Shown here: piece by piece, positions 13,001 through 21,540 of the stretch | Numbering within the stretch: the stretch's first letter is position 1 | Layout: every line of letters begins with the position of its first letter | Origin: Amborella trichopoda | Taxonomy: Eukaryota > Streptophyta > Magnoliopsida > Amborellales > Amborellaceae | Reading direction: 5' to 3' | DNA length: 64,000 bases | Assembly: GCF_000471905.2 (NCBI RefSeq) | Contig: NW_006498507.1 | Coordinates: 2,784,539-2,848,538 of the forward strand | Made by a program: the position numbers and the translations under genes | The notes under the pieces: model-generated | Seen by the model: the letters and a program-made list of their open reading frames with translations, nothing else | What the model was told of the DNA's origin: nothing | The model's database searches: none

Positions 13001-15061
13001 GACATACGTGTGCACGTGCGTGTCGTGTGTTACGTGTGTGAACCGGGCTGAACCGGATGGGGAACCGACGGTTCCACTCTAGAACCGGGCTGAACCGGAT
13101 GGGAACCGGTGGTTCCACTCTAGAACCGGTCTGAACCGGATGGGAACCGACGGTTCCACTCTAGGACCGGGCAGTTCCCGGTTTTCGGTTGGAACCGGAA
13201 CGGGCCCTCGTATTTCTGAGTCGAACCGGGCGAGTCCGGTTCGACTCGCCGTGTTTTAAAACACTGCTTCAAACTGAAGATCTACAAATTAAATACCTAA
13301 TCTTAAAGTTTTACCAAACCCAAGATCCAATAAATAATGCAAACTTACTCTACACTGCAGGTCAAATAAAACTTAAAACAATAACAATAGAAATGACAAG
13401 AAGTGACACAGGTTATTAGAACATCCAGCAGAGAAACTTGCTGAAAGTCACATTTTCGAGCAATTGAAAATATTCGTGACAAAACATTTTGAACATCAAA
13501 TTTGACCAAGCGAAAGTCCCAGAAATCAGAGTTATGAGACTCGGTGGAGTCCGCTCGGACTCGGTCGAGTTACTTCGACTAGCCCCCTTGGCAAGCCAAG
13601 TTACCCCAAGTTACTGGGTCCAACTCGGGGTATACTAGAAAAATAGGAAAAAAAATCTAGGGATTGATGTATAAATTTTTTTATATGTTTTGGATGTTAT
13701 TGGCAAAGATTGGGGAGTTTTTTTTTGCCATATGACCTAATTTTTATTTTCTTTTTCCTTTTTGGATTTTTCTGAAATATTCCCAACTATAATCAATTTA
13801 TCTTAAGGAAAAGTATATAGTGAGACCACTTATCTTTCGTACTAGGTGGTCACAATTAAGCTTGACCACTGGATCGTTTTATTTTTTCCATTGACCAAGC
13901 TCAAACTTCAAAAGAAATTTTCTCAAACTTTGTGACACACCCAAGCTATCAGATTTCAAATAAGATGATTGTAAGTAATTGTGACCTCCTTGTATCAAGG
14001 TAAATGGTCTTATTGTATACAATCTCCTTGTTTTAAATCCACAACGTATATACTTTTTTAAGCTAATTTGGACTTCATAGGTTGTTTTTTGTTTTATTTC
14101 ACTTTTACCAATTTTATTTTATTTCTTTTTGTTTTTTTTTTCTATTAAGATTTTCGAGGGCTTTTGGCCCTGTACAGTACTGGGGCGAGGCGGAGTCTAC
14201 TCGGATTCGAGTAACTTGCCTTGGGCCAGGCTGAGTACCTCCCGAGGCGAGTCTCTAAACACTGGCAGAAATAAAAAAATTCAAATATGACATAGAAACA
14301 AAACATTATAACCTCAATAAAGGGAAAAAGTATTGGTAAATAGCAAGAAATGGTACAAATAAAACCTTTAAAAAAAAATCATAAATCAACCTCAAGTTGA
14401 CTCCCAGAAAAGCTTCAAATCAAATGAAAATGGCAAGTCCTATGAGAACCTAAAAATTTCAGAAGAGACTCCAGTTAGATAAGTTCGGAAGCAAAACACC
14501 AAATTAGGTCAGTGTGAGTACCTAATTAAAAAAAAAGGAATAGTAACTGAAGAATCATTAACTGTAAAATACACAAAATCTCCATAATTAGGTTAGATTA
14601 AAACCCAGTAAATCAATAACTACAAACTTATAGAGAAACATCAAACTAGCTCCGATTGGCCGGAAAAATGAAAAATTTAGCCATAAAATGATACAAGATA
14701 ATTTAAAAAAAGAGCATCAAACTTTGCCAGAGTCACATCACGAATCAAAAAACCGAATGAAACCACCCAATTCTAGCATATTAAGACCAGAAAACAGGCC
14801 AATAACCCAATCGCTAAAAAGCCAGAAACTTCCAGAATCATGCATAAATGAAACATCAAAGATCAAATTCACTCACGCTGTTCCTCGATTGTAAAGATCT
14901 ACGGACACAGCGAGCCTCTCAACCCCCGGAGCAAACCTGGAAACAGATACCTTCTTGTGAGCCACGATAAATGGAGAATCAACAGATGCTGCTGATGCGG
15001 CTGAAAAGAGAGCCATGGCCAAGAAAATTGCAGAAAAAATCGCCATTTTCGAGATCTCCAT
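416..15061 (-). CDS. SSR2: Translocon-associated protein subunit beta (TRAP-beta/SSR2), 3' end outside window
   Basis: TRAP-beta is a single-pass ER membrane protein of the TRAP complex that sits beside the Sec61 channel and assists translocation of secretory proteins. The minus-strand coding sequence joins 15061-14877, 1283-1185, 785-677 and 487-416: 465 nt, 155 codons. Every junction has GT..AG and the phases agree. Residues 1 to about 24 form a signal peptide (MEISKMAIFSAIF..). The lumenal domain follows, with family hallmarks DSPFIVAHKK, TAYDVSLTDDSW, TSKSWERLDA, SHSFVLE, FYGAPAVIRFR and EAYSTPILPLDLLADRPPEK. Plant homologues are about 190-195 residues. The missing roughly 40 (transmembrane helix and cytosolic tail) should follow the last W, in an exon beyond position 1. 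The start at 15061 was chosen because it is the first ATG of the exon, in good context (purine at -3, G at +4), and gives a complete signal peptide. Intron 1 is 13,593 bp; introns 2 and 3 are 399 and 189 bp. I found no frameshift or stop. Family assignment is from remembered hallmarks, not from a search. Confidence 0.93.
677..785 (-). other. SSR2: TRAP-beta exon 3
   Basis: A 109-nt exon reading GSSVSHSFVLECQIKQ, then FYGAPAVIRFRVPSKAALQ. The acceptor is TATGCAG|T and the donor CAG|GTTCGT. The second donor half departs from the usual GTAAGT but GT is intact. The segment before FYGAP (ECQIKQ) differs from the commoner plant form with a basic VKG stretch. Confidence 0.9.
988..1077. repeat. Compound microsatellite (CCCA)n(CA)n(GA)n
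   Basis: A CCCA run passes into CA, CAAA and then a long GA run, followed by a G run near 1096-1107. It lies in TRAP-beta intron 2. Short open frames across it are artefacts of low complexity. Confidence 0.9.
1185..1283 (-). other. SSR2: TRAP-beta exon 2
   Basis: A 99-nt exon encoding TAYDVSLTDDSW through SKSWERLDA. The acceptor is TTTTTTCAG|G and the donor GC|GTAAGT. It begins with the third base of the split Ala codon and ends with two bases of another. Confidence 0.93.
3276..3375. repeat. Partial tandem duplication at the edge of a hAT-like element
   Basis: The string TTATGTGAAAGCTTAT followed by a near-identical TACTAGTGYTT..AAAAA occurs twice, near 3279 and near 3342. The duplication includes the target site and the first terminal bases of the hAT-like element that starts at 3363. 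It may record an abortive or excised neighbouring insertion. Confidence 0.55.
3363..3721. mobile_element. hAT-like non-autonomous element, family B, copy 1
   Basis: The element starts TAGTGTTTGAAAAAGGG and, read from the other end, CAGTGTTTGAAAAATTG. It is flanked by TTGTATAC (3355-3362) and CTGTATAC (3722-3729), a 7/8 match to an 8-bp target duplication. The interior is rich in CGATC/CGATTCGG words. There is no coding capacity. Eight-bp duplications with short CA-starting inverted termini are typical of hAT transposons. Confidence 0.75.
3730..6140. other. Unassigned intron segment
   Basis: Minus-strand open stretches at 4322-4567 and 4582-4797, and a broken frame around 5540-5820, look coding-like but match nothing I recognise. 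They could be remains of a LINE or another retroelement. I see no gene of the host here. Confidence 0.35.
6141..6931 (+). repeat. 5' LTR of gag-only element
   Basis: It begins TGTCACACAC and ends CCCCGTGACA. The middle (GGCTAAGATGATGAGACTTG, GACCCATGTGCAAGA) recurs in the same order in the copy at about 8866-9607. Confidence 0.65.
6932..8865 (+). pseudogene. gag remnant of the LTR element
   Basis: Pieces in shifting plus-strand frames read LEMKANMEK, MGGLVDGLKTF, EDMAQIKKAL and VPEPNIFADV..NFLWDIE. These match the order of plant gypsy gag (coiled region, then the VPEPK..LENFLWDME motif). Frameshifts and stops are frequent, and no zinc knuckle was recognised. Confidence 0.6.
8866..9607 (+). 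repeat. 3' LTR of gag-only element
   Basis: It parallels the 5' LTR: GCTAAGATGGTGGGACTTGG, then GACCCATGTGCAAGA, ending CCTCGTGTCA. Its 5' edge is approximate. The two LTRs differ by many substitutions and indels, so the insertion is old. Confidence 0.6.
9608..10440. other. Unassigned intron segment
   Basis: This stretch probably continues the sequence that the LTR element interrupted. No intact frame, RNA gene or recognised element was seen. Confidence 0.4.
10449..10792. mobile_element. hAT-like non-autonomous element, family B, copy 2
   Basis: The termini are CAGTGTTTAACAAACTG and, from the other end, CAGTGTTTTCAAACCTG. It is flanked by GTTCAAAC (10441-10448) and CTTCAAAC (10793-10800), a 7/8 target duplication. 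The interior carries CCGATTCCC/GGGAATC-type words and no coding frame. Confidence 0.78.
12300..12590 (-). mobile_element. tRNA-derived SINE-like segment with repeated tail
   Basis: On the minus strand a tRNA-like head is visible: ATGGCTTGATGATTATGA (box-A-like) and, about 30 nt on, GGTCGAATCCC (box-B-like, consensus GGTTCGANNCC). A tail built from repeats of TGGGCATGTGTTGCATTTTT and GTATATAGTGGTTGGTATAA follows. It sits inside the long hAT-like element. The boundaries are approximate. Confidence 0.45.
12735..13030. repeat. 54-bp GC-rich minisatellite with repeated CACGTG
   Basis: Roughly five and a half units of about 54 bp, each built around GCACGTGCGCTCGGACACAC and GTGTGCACGTGTGAGTGTGC. 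Eleven CACGTG palindromes were counted by eye. Long stretches alternate purine and pyrimidine. Open frames on both strands across it are artefacts of the repeat period. Confidence 0.88.
13041..13164. repeat. Three 41-42-bp tandem units (GAACCGG type)
   Basis: Units at 13041-13082, 13083-13123 and 13124-13164 each run AACCGG..GAACCGGATGGG..GGTTCCACTCTAG. They form the right subterminal region of the long hAT-like element. Confidence 0.9.
13527..14264. mobile_element. hAT-like non-autonomous element, family B, copy 4
   Basis: The termini are CAGAGTTATGAGACTCGG and, from the other end, CAGTGTTTAGAGACTCGC. It is flanked by CCAGAAAT (13519-13526) and GCAGAAAT (14265-14272), a 7/8 target duplication. 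Both ends carry ACTCGG/GAGTC words. A MITE (13807-14027) is nested inside. Confidence 0.77.
13807..14027. mobile_element. MITE family M3, copy 1
   Basis: The ends are inverted: GTATATAGTGAGACCAC..ACTAGGTGGTCACAATTA at the left, and TAATTGTGACCTCCTTG..GGTCTTATTGTATAC at the right. Related copies lie at 18660-18884 and 44287-44518. It is about 220 bp and non-coding. Target duplication is unclear. Confidence 0.75.
14273..14870. other. Intron sequence without assigned features
   Basis: This is AT-rich sequence next to exon 1. No element ends, frames or RNA signals were recognised. Confidence 0.4.
14877..15061 (-). other. SSR2: TRAP-beta exon 1 (coding part)
   Basis: The exon encodes the signal peptide and the start of the lumenal domain up to YNRGT plus two bases of an Ala codon. 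It ends GC|GTGAGT, a strong donor. The split Ala codon is completed by the first base of exon 2, restoring YNRGTATAYDVSL. Confidence 0.93.
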
Positions 15062-15107
15062 TTCTTTGCTGGTTCCTCTAGAGCTTGAGACTGTTTAGAG
15101 GAATAAA

Positions 15108-15115
15108 TTAGGGTT
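15108..15115 (-). promoter_or_regulatory. Telo-box-like AACCCTAA upstream of TRAP-beta
   Basis: On the minus strand AACCCTAA lies about 47 bp before the ATG at 15061. Telo-boxes are common near the 5' ends of plant genes for translation and protein synthesis. The transcription start is unknown, so this could be promoter or 5' UTR. No convincing TATA box was seen. Confidence 0.4.
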
Positions 15116-15519
15116 AGAGAAATGCAAAAAATTTACTCCCTGGGAGTTGAAACCAGTCGATACGTCAGATTGCGTGGATTGTACATGGAAAATTGCTAAA
15201 ATACTCCAGAGAATAATCTGATCCATGTGATCGCATAAAACATGTGATCAAGAGGGGCATCACAGTAGGATTATTGGCTTGGACAGTGATAAAGAGGGTG
15301 AGACCACCAAACATGAATATATGCAATTGGGTGGCCTATTATCTCCATGACCGTCCAAATCATTGTTTGCACGGCTGTGATCTTTATGACCAGAAAATTT
15401 GACGTGGTCGTATGGGTCATGGCGTACTTTCTCTTGCATAGATGAGGTAATTGAGATATTGGTGCCGTTTGTTCAAGTTGCTACTTATATAAAGTTGTGA
15501 TACTTTGCACCGTACATTT

Positions 15520-15896
15520 TTTTTTTGGCTCTAAACACTCAAATTAGAGCCTACTTTCCAATAGCATCTAGAAATGTGGTTTCAATTTTGAAAATTTTTG
15601 TGATAGCTCTAAAATATATTTTTATTTTTATTTATAAAGCTTAAAGCTTAAAAAATAGTTTATATCGACATATCTATGAAAATTTGAAAATCTTGAAAAT
15701 TGACAGTCAAAAAATGCGTTGTAAAATACACTATTTTCAAAACTTGAAATCTATTTTTTTCTCATGTCTATGCACCCTGATGTCCATGAAATAAAGTTGA
15801 GGATCTTTGAGCATCAAAACAACCTCTTCTAGTGAAATTTTTGAGGTAGGTTCTAATTTGATTGTCTAGAGCCTCGACTCTATATAAACTTCTCCC
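15520..15896. mobile_element. MITE family M1, copy 1
   Basis: It begins GGCTCTAAACACTCAAATTA and ends TTCTAATTTGATTGTCTAGA..CTCTATATAAACTTCTCCC, an inverted-repeat pair. The core has the family phrase CTTGAAATC..TTTTTTCTCATGTC. The 5' extreme is lost. Confidence 0.72.
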
Positions 15897-15910
15897 TTTT
15901 TTATTTTGAT

Positions 15911-16266
15911 CAATGATTTAAAAAACGGATTGTTGACTTGGATTGTGCATCGCAAAAACCGATCCAAATCGATGAATAAGCAGTACAGATCGCCATTTTA
16001 CTATGCAGAAAAAAAGTAAATCAGCAAAAACACAGGTGCGAAAATAGTGAACCAGCAAAAAATAGGTTCGAATTGGTGAATCGTTATTTTTATTGTAGCA
16101 AAAAGGCATTATTACTGTATCAAAATGCTATTTTACTGTAGCAAATAGCCGGTTCTCCTTTAAACGCAGACAATTTCCTATACATTGCTAGAATCGACAC
16201 GGATTGACCGATTCCCGGGTGGAAATCAAGTGATTTTGTGCCGACCCGACGTTTTATAAATAACTG
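15911..16266. mobile_element. hAT-like non-autonomous element, family B, copy 5
   Basis: The termini are CAATGATTTAAAAAACGG and, from the other end, CAGTTATTTATAAAACG. The exact 8-bp target duplication ATTTTGAT lies at 15903-15910 and 16267-16274. It landed within 15 bp of the end of the preceding MITE. It is non-coding. Confidence 0.82.
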
Positions 16267-16594
16267 ATTTTGATAATATAAATTTGGCACAATCCAAAAA
16301 AAAACAAACAAGGTAGATTATTTTAACCTTATTTGTACAGATAAGGTTGCAACGTTGTATAAAGTTTTTACTCGAGGGAGATATTTCCTAAATTAACCGT
16401 CCCATGTTCCACTAACTCATGGTATCCACATATAGTTACCCTAGCCAGTCTTTTTGGAAATGAATTTTGGGTTCCCATTGACGATGGTGGAGATTAGTCG
16501 AAGTTTTAAATAGAATAAAGTCATTGGGGAGTTGAGACACTTGATATACACCATAACATACACAGGTAGTGAATTGTACACCTTTTTTCTTTTA

Positions 16595-16982
16595 GGTGCG
16601 GTTTGTATGGAGCCGAGGCTCTAAACAATCAAATTGGAGCCCACCTTCAAATAGTATCAAGAAATATGGTTTAAATATTAGAAATTTTTGTGATGCCCTC
16701 AAAATATATTTTTATCTTTAATTATAAAATTCAAAGCTTAAAAAATACTGTAGATCGAGCAAATATATGAAAATTGGAAAAATCTTGATGGTCTAAAAAT
16801 ACGTTACAATATACACGATTTCCAAAAGTTGAAATCCATTTTTTTTCTCATATCCATGCATCTTGATGTCTAGATGATGAATTTGATGATATTTGGAGAT
16901 CAAAACAACTTCCTACAGTGAAATTTTTGATGTAGGCTCTAATTTGATTGTTTAGAGCCTGGGCTCTATATAAACTTTTCCC
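16595..16982. mobile_element. MITE family M1, copy 2
   Basis: It begins GGTGCGGTTTGTATGGAGCC and continues CTCTAAACAATCAAATT. It ends AATTTGATTGTTTAGAGCC..CTCTATATAAACTTTTCCC. This is the best-preserved member of the subfamily here. The flanks TTTCTTTTA and TTTTCTTTT suggest, but do not prove, a 9-bp duplication. Confidence 0.78.
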
Positions 16983-17194
16983 TTTTCTTTTTGGCTCAAT
17001 GAATGGTACTTGGGAATTATCTCTCTCTCTCTCGCATACACACATTAGTTAAAGGAAATTAATTTGATAGGGTCGTTGCCTTATCAAATAAGTAAATCCT
17101 CTCCTTATAACTCATCGAAAATTGCAAGCCTAGCATTGAAAAAACTTTACATCAATTATCTCAACATGAACAATATGGTTGTGAAAAAAAAAAA

Positions 17195-17450
17195 GGATTT
17201 CAAGCCCTACAAATAATGTATATTGTAACAAATTATCTAGACCGTTTGTTTTGCTTTAAAAATAAGTGTCCACAGATCCGCAAGATCTGTACCTTTTTTT
17301 AGTTTCAAATATTATTTTCTGTGCTGGAATTGATTTTAGACCCATCATAGATATTTTTATCACCAAAAGTACTTTCTAGATGAGGATTTAAGGTGAGGTT
17401 CTATTTTGTTTTCATAAAGCCTAGGCCATATAAAAACCTCATCCTCAGTT
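17195..17450. mobile_element. Degenerate M-family MITE remnant
   Basis: The core phrases of the M1/M2 family are present in decayed form (TTGTAACAAATTATCTAGAC, then GGTTCTATTTTGTTTTCATA..GCCATATAAAAACC at the end). The left end is not recognisable. Confidence 0.45.
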
Positions 17451-17611
17451 AAATGAGATACGATTTGTTCATAAAAGAAAAAAGGAAAGGTGATTTGGGC
17501 ATTAAGCGGCATAAACTCGCGAATATTATCTTATTTATTAAGTGGCGGTGGATCTATACTAGTTAGCCTTGCCCGCTGTTGAGAAAGGTTGTGGCTTGTA
17601 ACAATGGAGTG

Positions 17612-17667
17612 GTCTCTTAAGAGACATTGATAAAATTGGAAAAATACAGAGAAGATTAGCATGGCCA
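17612..17667 (+). pseudogene. U6 snRNA pseudogene (5' half)
   Basis: GTCTCTTAAGAGACATT then GATAAAATTGG, AATACAGAGAAGATTAGCAT and GGCC follow the U6 5' stem-loop and the ACAGAGA-box region in order. The stem-loop is changed from GTCCCTTCGGGGAC but still pairs. The normal sequence after GGCC (catalytic AGC triad, internal stem-loop and 3' U tract) is absent. No upstream sequence element was seen. A truncated retro-copy is the likeliest origin. Confidence 0.8.
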
Positions 17668-17942
17668 CCAATAAATATGGAGTGGATCTTTGGTCACCCA
17701 TAAAAAGCCCTTACCAGAAACGGTCCCCATCTTCCATTTGGAAACGCACACAATCAATGGACCTCTTATGGCAGGTTTACTACTAACCCCGAGGAGAGTT
17801 AGAAGTTATATGGGAGATCAGTACTCAGGCGAATTCCTTTTACTGTCTCTTTTTCTAGATTAGCATAGAACATTTGATCAGGTGTTTGCCACTACTGTGA
17901 AGCCTCTCGCTACCACACAATATACATTCATTTGCTCGGATT

Positions 17943-18005
17943 ATGGCTCAAGGTAAGCTCTCCACGATTGATAATTTGAAGAAGAGAGGATTCATCATTA
18001 TTAAT
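17943..18005 (+). pseudogene. Short LINE RT C-terminal (zf-RVT) fragment
   Basis: AQGKLSTIDNLKKRGFIIIN resembles the motif before the zinc-binding cysteines at the C-terminus of plant LINE reverse transcriptases. The cysteines themselves are gone. Downstream is a short GGTTGAGGT/TGGTGGT repeat. Confidence 0.45.
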
Positions 18006-18659
18006 GGGGTTGAGGTCATGGTGGTTGAGGATTTCATTCCCACTAACACATTCGAAAACTACTCATCTATTGTAGGAATGGAGGTTGAGGTTGTGGTGGT
18101 AATACCACCCGAGTCTCAATTATCGGTCTAAATTTCCATTCCCATTAACTCAAAAACTACTCACTATTTCTAAAAACAAAGTAAGGGAGTCTTATTTTGA
18201 ACTTCAATGGGAGCTCCCAAAGAAACCTATGAGGTAGCATTAAAGACAATAGGGAAATGTTGTGGTAACCCACTCAAGTCCATGCCAAGACCAATGAAGT
18301 AGAAATAAAACCCTTATTGCAATACTGCAATAAAAAGAAAAGGCTAATTCTCCATAGAGATTAATCCCAATTTTTGTGGAAATGATAGACATTTTGGCCA
18401 GACATGGAAGTGATGTCCTCGTGTTATCATGAAGCCAATATGGAAGCCAATGATCTCGCAAAAGCAACTTGTAGCTATTCATTTTTGGTAATTACTAGAT
18501 TTGATTAATTATACTTACCAATTGTTTTCAGCCTCAGCGAGAAAACAAAATGTGTTAAACTTTCAATGGGGGTCAGTTTGGGTATACCTAAATTAATGCA
18601 AAAGTTATGAGAACAGTTCCAATTTACCGTTAAGAAAAAAAAAGGAAAAAAAAGAGAAA

Positions 18660-18884
18660 ATATAGAATAAGACCATTTACCTTTGTTACAAGGTGGTCAC
18701 ATTAATATTGACCATTAAATGTGAAATTGGGTGGCTGTAATTATTCCATTGACCAAGCTTAAAATTTAAAAGAAATTTTTTCGAACTTTGTAACACATCC
18801 AACTATCAAATTTCACATCGGATGGTTGTAAGTAATTGTGACCACCTTGTATCAAAGGTTAATGGTCTCATTGTTTACAATCCC
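18660..18884. mobile_element. MITE family M3, copy 2
   Basis: The left end reads AATAAGACCATTTACCTTTG, TTACAAGGTGGTCACATTAA. The right end reads TTGTGACCACCTTGTATCAA, AGGTTAATGGTCTCATTGTT. These form an inverted repeat of about 35 bp. No frame is present. Confidence 0.8.
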
Positions 18885-19299
18885 AAAAACAAATACACAT
18901 CCATCATTTTCTTCATGGAAATTAACCACATTTCATAAAAATGGAATTCACAATCTATTTTTCATTCTCTTTTTCTGTTAACAAATCCCTCCATCAAGAA
19001 AAGAAACTCCCAATAAACCCCTCCATGGAGAAGACAAGAGGAAGAAGAAAGTGGAACTCGGTTATGAGAGGCATTTCACGAGAACAGTTCTAAGTTACCA
19101 TTCAACAATAACAACAAATAAAAATAAAAATAAAAAATACACAGAATAACATCCATTCCTATTTGGAGATTGACCATATTTCATGAAAATGGAATTCCAA
19201 ATCCATTCTTCCCTCTTTTTACTCTCAATAAAAACCCTCAAATCAGACCAAAACTAACCTAGTAACCAAATCTGATCAAAATCCATCCTCTCTTGTCTA

Positions 19300-19558
19300 G
19301 AGCAGACCCGAATAATGTTACTTATTTAAATAAATATTTAATATATAATATTTTATTAATATTTAATCAATATTTAAATAAACCTAAGTATATATATTTA
19401 GTTATAATTCTTTAAATAATACATCTATATATTTAACATAATATTTTAATATATTTAAATATACATTTTTAGTTTTGGATCAGGTCCAATCGAGCCGGTC
19501 GGGGTCCTGGTCCAGGTCCGGCCGGACCCGGACGTGACCCAACCCATGGCCACCCCTA
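19300..19558. mobile_element. GGGTCC-type hAT element, 3' fragment (family A)
   Basis: An AT-rich core is followed by a GGTCC/CCGG-rich arm ending CCATGGCCACCCCTA, the family A terminus. The left terminus is missing, so no target duplication could be matched. Confidence 0.5.
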
Positions 19559-20442
19559 ACTACTCCCTATTTTTATAATATTTCTAAAAGTGTTTCAAAG
19601 CGAAGGAGTTAGATCAGTCCGAGAAATGATGGCACTGCCCTGTCATAGTCCATATATAAGATCTAAAAGATGATGATCCGATGAATTGTGAGAACAATGG
19701 GGAAGAGAAAATAAAACTAGGAAAACCTTTCAAAAGCCTTCCCTAGAGTTTAAAATCCTTTCTTAGGAAAACCCAATCCCTCATTGTCTTAGGAGGGATT
19801 GCCTTAGGAGCAAAAGATTGCCTTAGGAGGAAAAGAGTTAAAGAAATTTTTAAGTAAAGCCGAATTCAAACTTATTCGTTTCATTTAATCAGCTTCAAAT
19901 TTTAGAATTGATGGCAAGATGGAAGCCATGCAGTGAACTCGTCATATACTGTGCGATCATTCTAGAGAATGCTCAGATATAGACCTAGATGACAGGCTAA
20001 GATAGGATGGCAGTCAACATACTGACTCACCTGATGGGACCACCATCTTTTGAGCATCGGTTCTAATTATTTCAAATTTTAAATTTCTATTTAGTTTCGG
20101 GTATCTAATTCTTTGCCACTACCTTAATACACTATAGGACATTGTCAGTCATAGTCAATACTTAAACCATAGTCCAGTCCAGAATATGACATAGATCCTA
20201 AATACCCCATTTTAGGAAAGTAAATAATCTTAAATAACCCAAAATCCCAAACTTAGGAAACTCAAACATTTCCCCTAAATTTCCAAAAAAATACTTATAT
20301 ATTCTTAATATCCCATTTTAGAAGCCTAATATTCCAAACACCCTAGATAGGTAGATCAACATTATCAAATATCCCAAGTTAGGAAACCAGATTTCTAGAT
20401 TAGGTAGTTTCTATAATTTGAAAAGGAGAAACGACACACTGT

Positions 20443-20606
20443 GACCCATTTAGAACCATCCAAATTCGATCAAACCACCACCATTAGACTCATTGCAACA
20501 TTTCAATTAAAATTGTCAAGTAACGACCCATTTAGAACCATCCAAATTCGATCAAACCACCACCATTAGACTCATCGCAACATTTCAATTAAAATTGTCA
20601 AGTAAC
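20443..20606. repeat. 82-bp direct tandem duplication
   Basis: The unit starts GACCCATTTAGAACCATCC and is repeated immediately at 20525 with a single difference (CATTGCAA versus CATCGCAA). The near identity marks it as much younger than its surroundings. Confidence 0.95.
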
Positions 20607-21540
20607 AGGGAAGAGACGAATTAGCACCTCAATATGTGGTTTTTAAGAGAGATAATCGGCTTTGTAAATTGCAGTGTGGTCCACGTGGCACCTCTAGACT
20701 GGTTTGGACCACTGCCTTCCTGTTTTAGAGTGTAATTTTCCCCATAAAAGTCATTTTTCCAGCCAGTTCAAAAGACTTAGACCTGAAAAAAAACCCTAAC
20801 CCTAATTTTCAGTCATAGAAACCTTGCAGCCCGAAAACCCTAGACCTAGGCAACTCAAATCCTAGATTTAGGAACCTTGCTCCAATAACTTTAAAGATAA
20901 AAAAAATGTCATTTTAAGTCCCTAGATATAAGAGTTCCTATGCATCTCTCATTTCCCCGGAGTGCAATCAATCATTTAGGATCATTAACTTGAAAATTAA
21001 CGAGTAAGGATTCATCTTCACAGTTTGATTAGGGCCCTACTCTGAGTGCCAAGCCTTAGTGCCCAGCCTTCCAGGTTCTTTCTTTCTTTTATTCTAGTTA
21101 TCATTAATATTGATATTAATAATAATATTATTATTATTATTTTCTTCATCAAATCTCTTATTCATGTTTTCCTTTGTTGTTTCCTTTACTTCTCTTAGTT
21201 AGTTTTTATTTTCCTTTATCAGTTTCTTTGCTTCATTATTTTCTTTAGTTTTATCATTGTTTGCATTTATTTGCTTCAGTAGATCTATTTTTCATGTTTT
21301 CTTTTTTCTTGTTCTTTTATTTTGTGTTTATTTTAGATTTCACACTATCTAAACCGGCTTTGTTGTAGAGCTGCAAAGAATGAGTCTTTTAGGGCTGATT
21401 TCTTTGTAAATCTAAATTTGACAAGACCCACCTCTCTTGACTTTTATAAATAACTAAGTTTACACGTGATGTCAAACAAATCAGACTTCTCTTAGTCTGG
21501 TTGGTCTCAAATTCACTGATAGACTGTAGGGAGTCATGAG
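20607..21540. other. Unassigned T-rich segment
   Basis: The part at 21080-21330 is T-rich with an ATT repeat. It might be the leader or LTR of a retroelement, but no terminus or primer site was found. Confidence 0.3.

Larger units (their letters stand above)
11361..13266. mobile_element. hAT-like non-autonomous element, family B, copy 3 (long, 1.9 kb)
   Basis: The termini are CAATGGTTTAAAAAACGG and, from the other end, CAGTGTTTTAAAACACGG. The exact 8-bp target duplication CTTCAAAC lies at 11353-11360 and 13267-13274. The left end is saturated with GATCCGG words and the right end with GAACCGG/GACTCG words. Both ends match, in inverted orientation, the ends of the element at 33702-35116. Inside are a SINE-like segment, an AT-rich tandem repeat and two minisatellites. 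There is no transposase. Confidence 0.82.
1284..14876 (-). other. TRAP-beta intron 1 (13,593 bp)
   Basis: The donor is GTGAGT at 14876 and the acceptor TTTTTTCAG ends at 1284. The intron contains a 3.5-kb LTR element, four hAT-like insertions with target duplications, a MITE, a SINE-like segment and minisatellites, each listed separately. The proximal part, 1284-3275, shows nothing I can assign. Confidence 0.88.

Noticed and set aside
12612-13051. Several overlapping long frames on both strands
   Set aside because: They follow the 54-bp minisatellite, whose period is a multiple of three and lacks stop-containing words. They are not genes.
20443-20606. Direct repeats considered as a CRISPR array or other prokaryotic structure
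   Set aside because: There are only two adjacent units without spacers, and the window is plant nuclear DNA.
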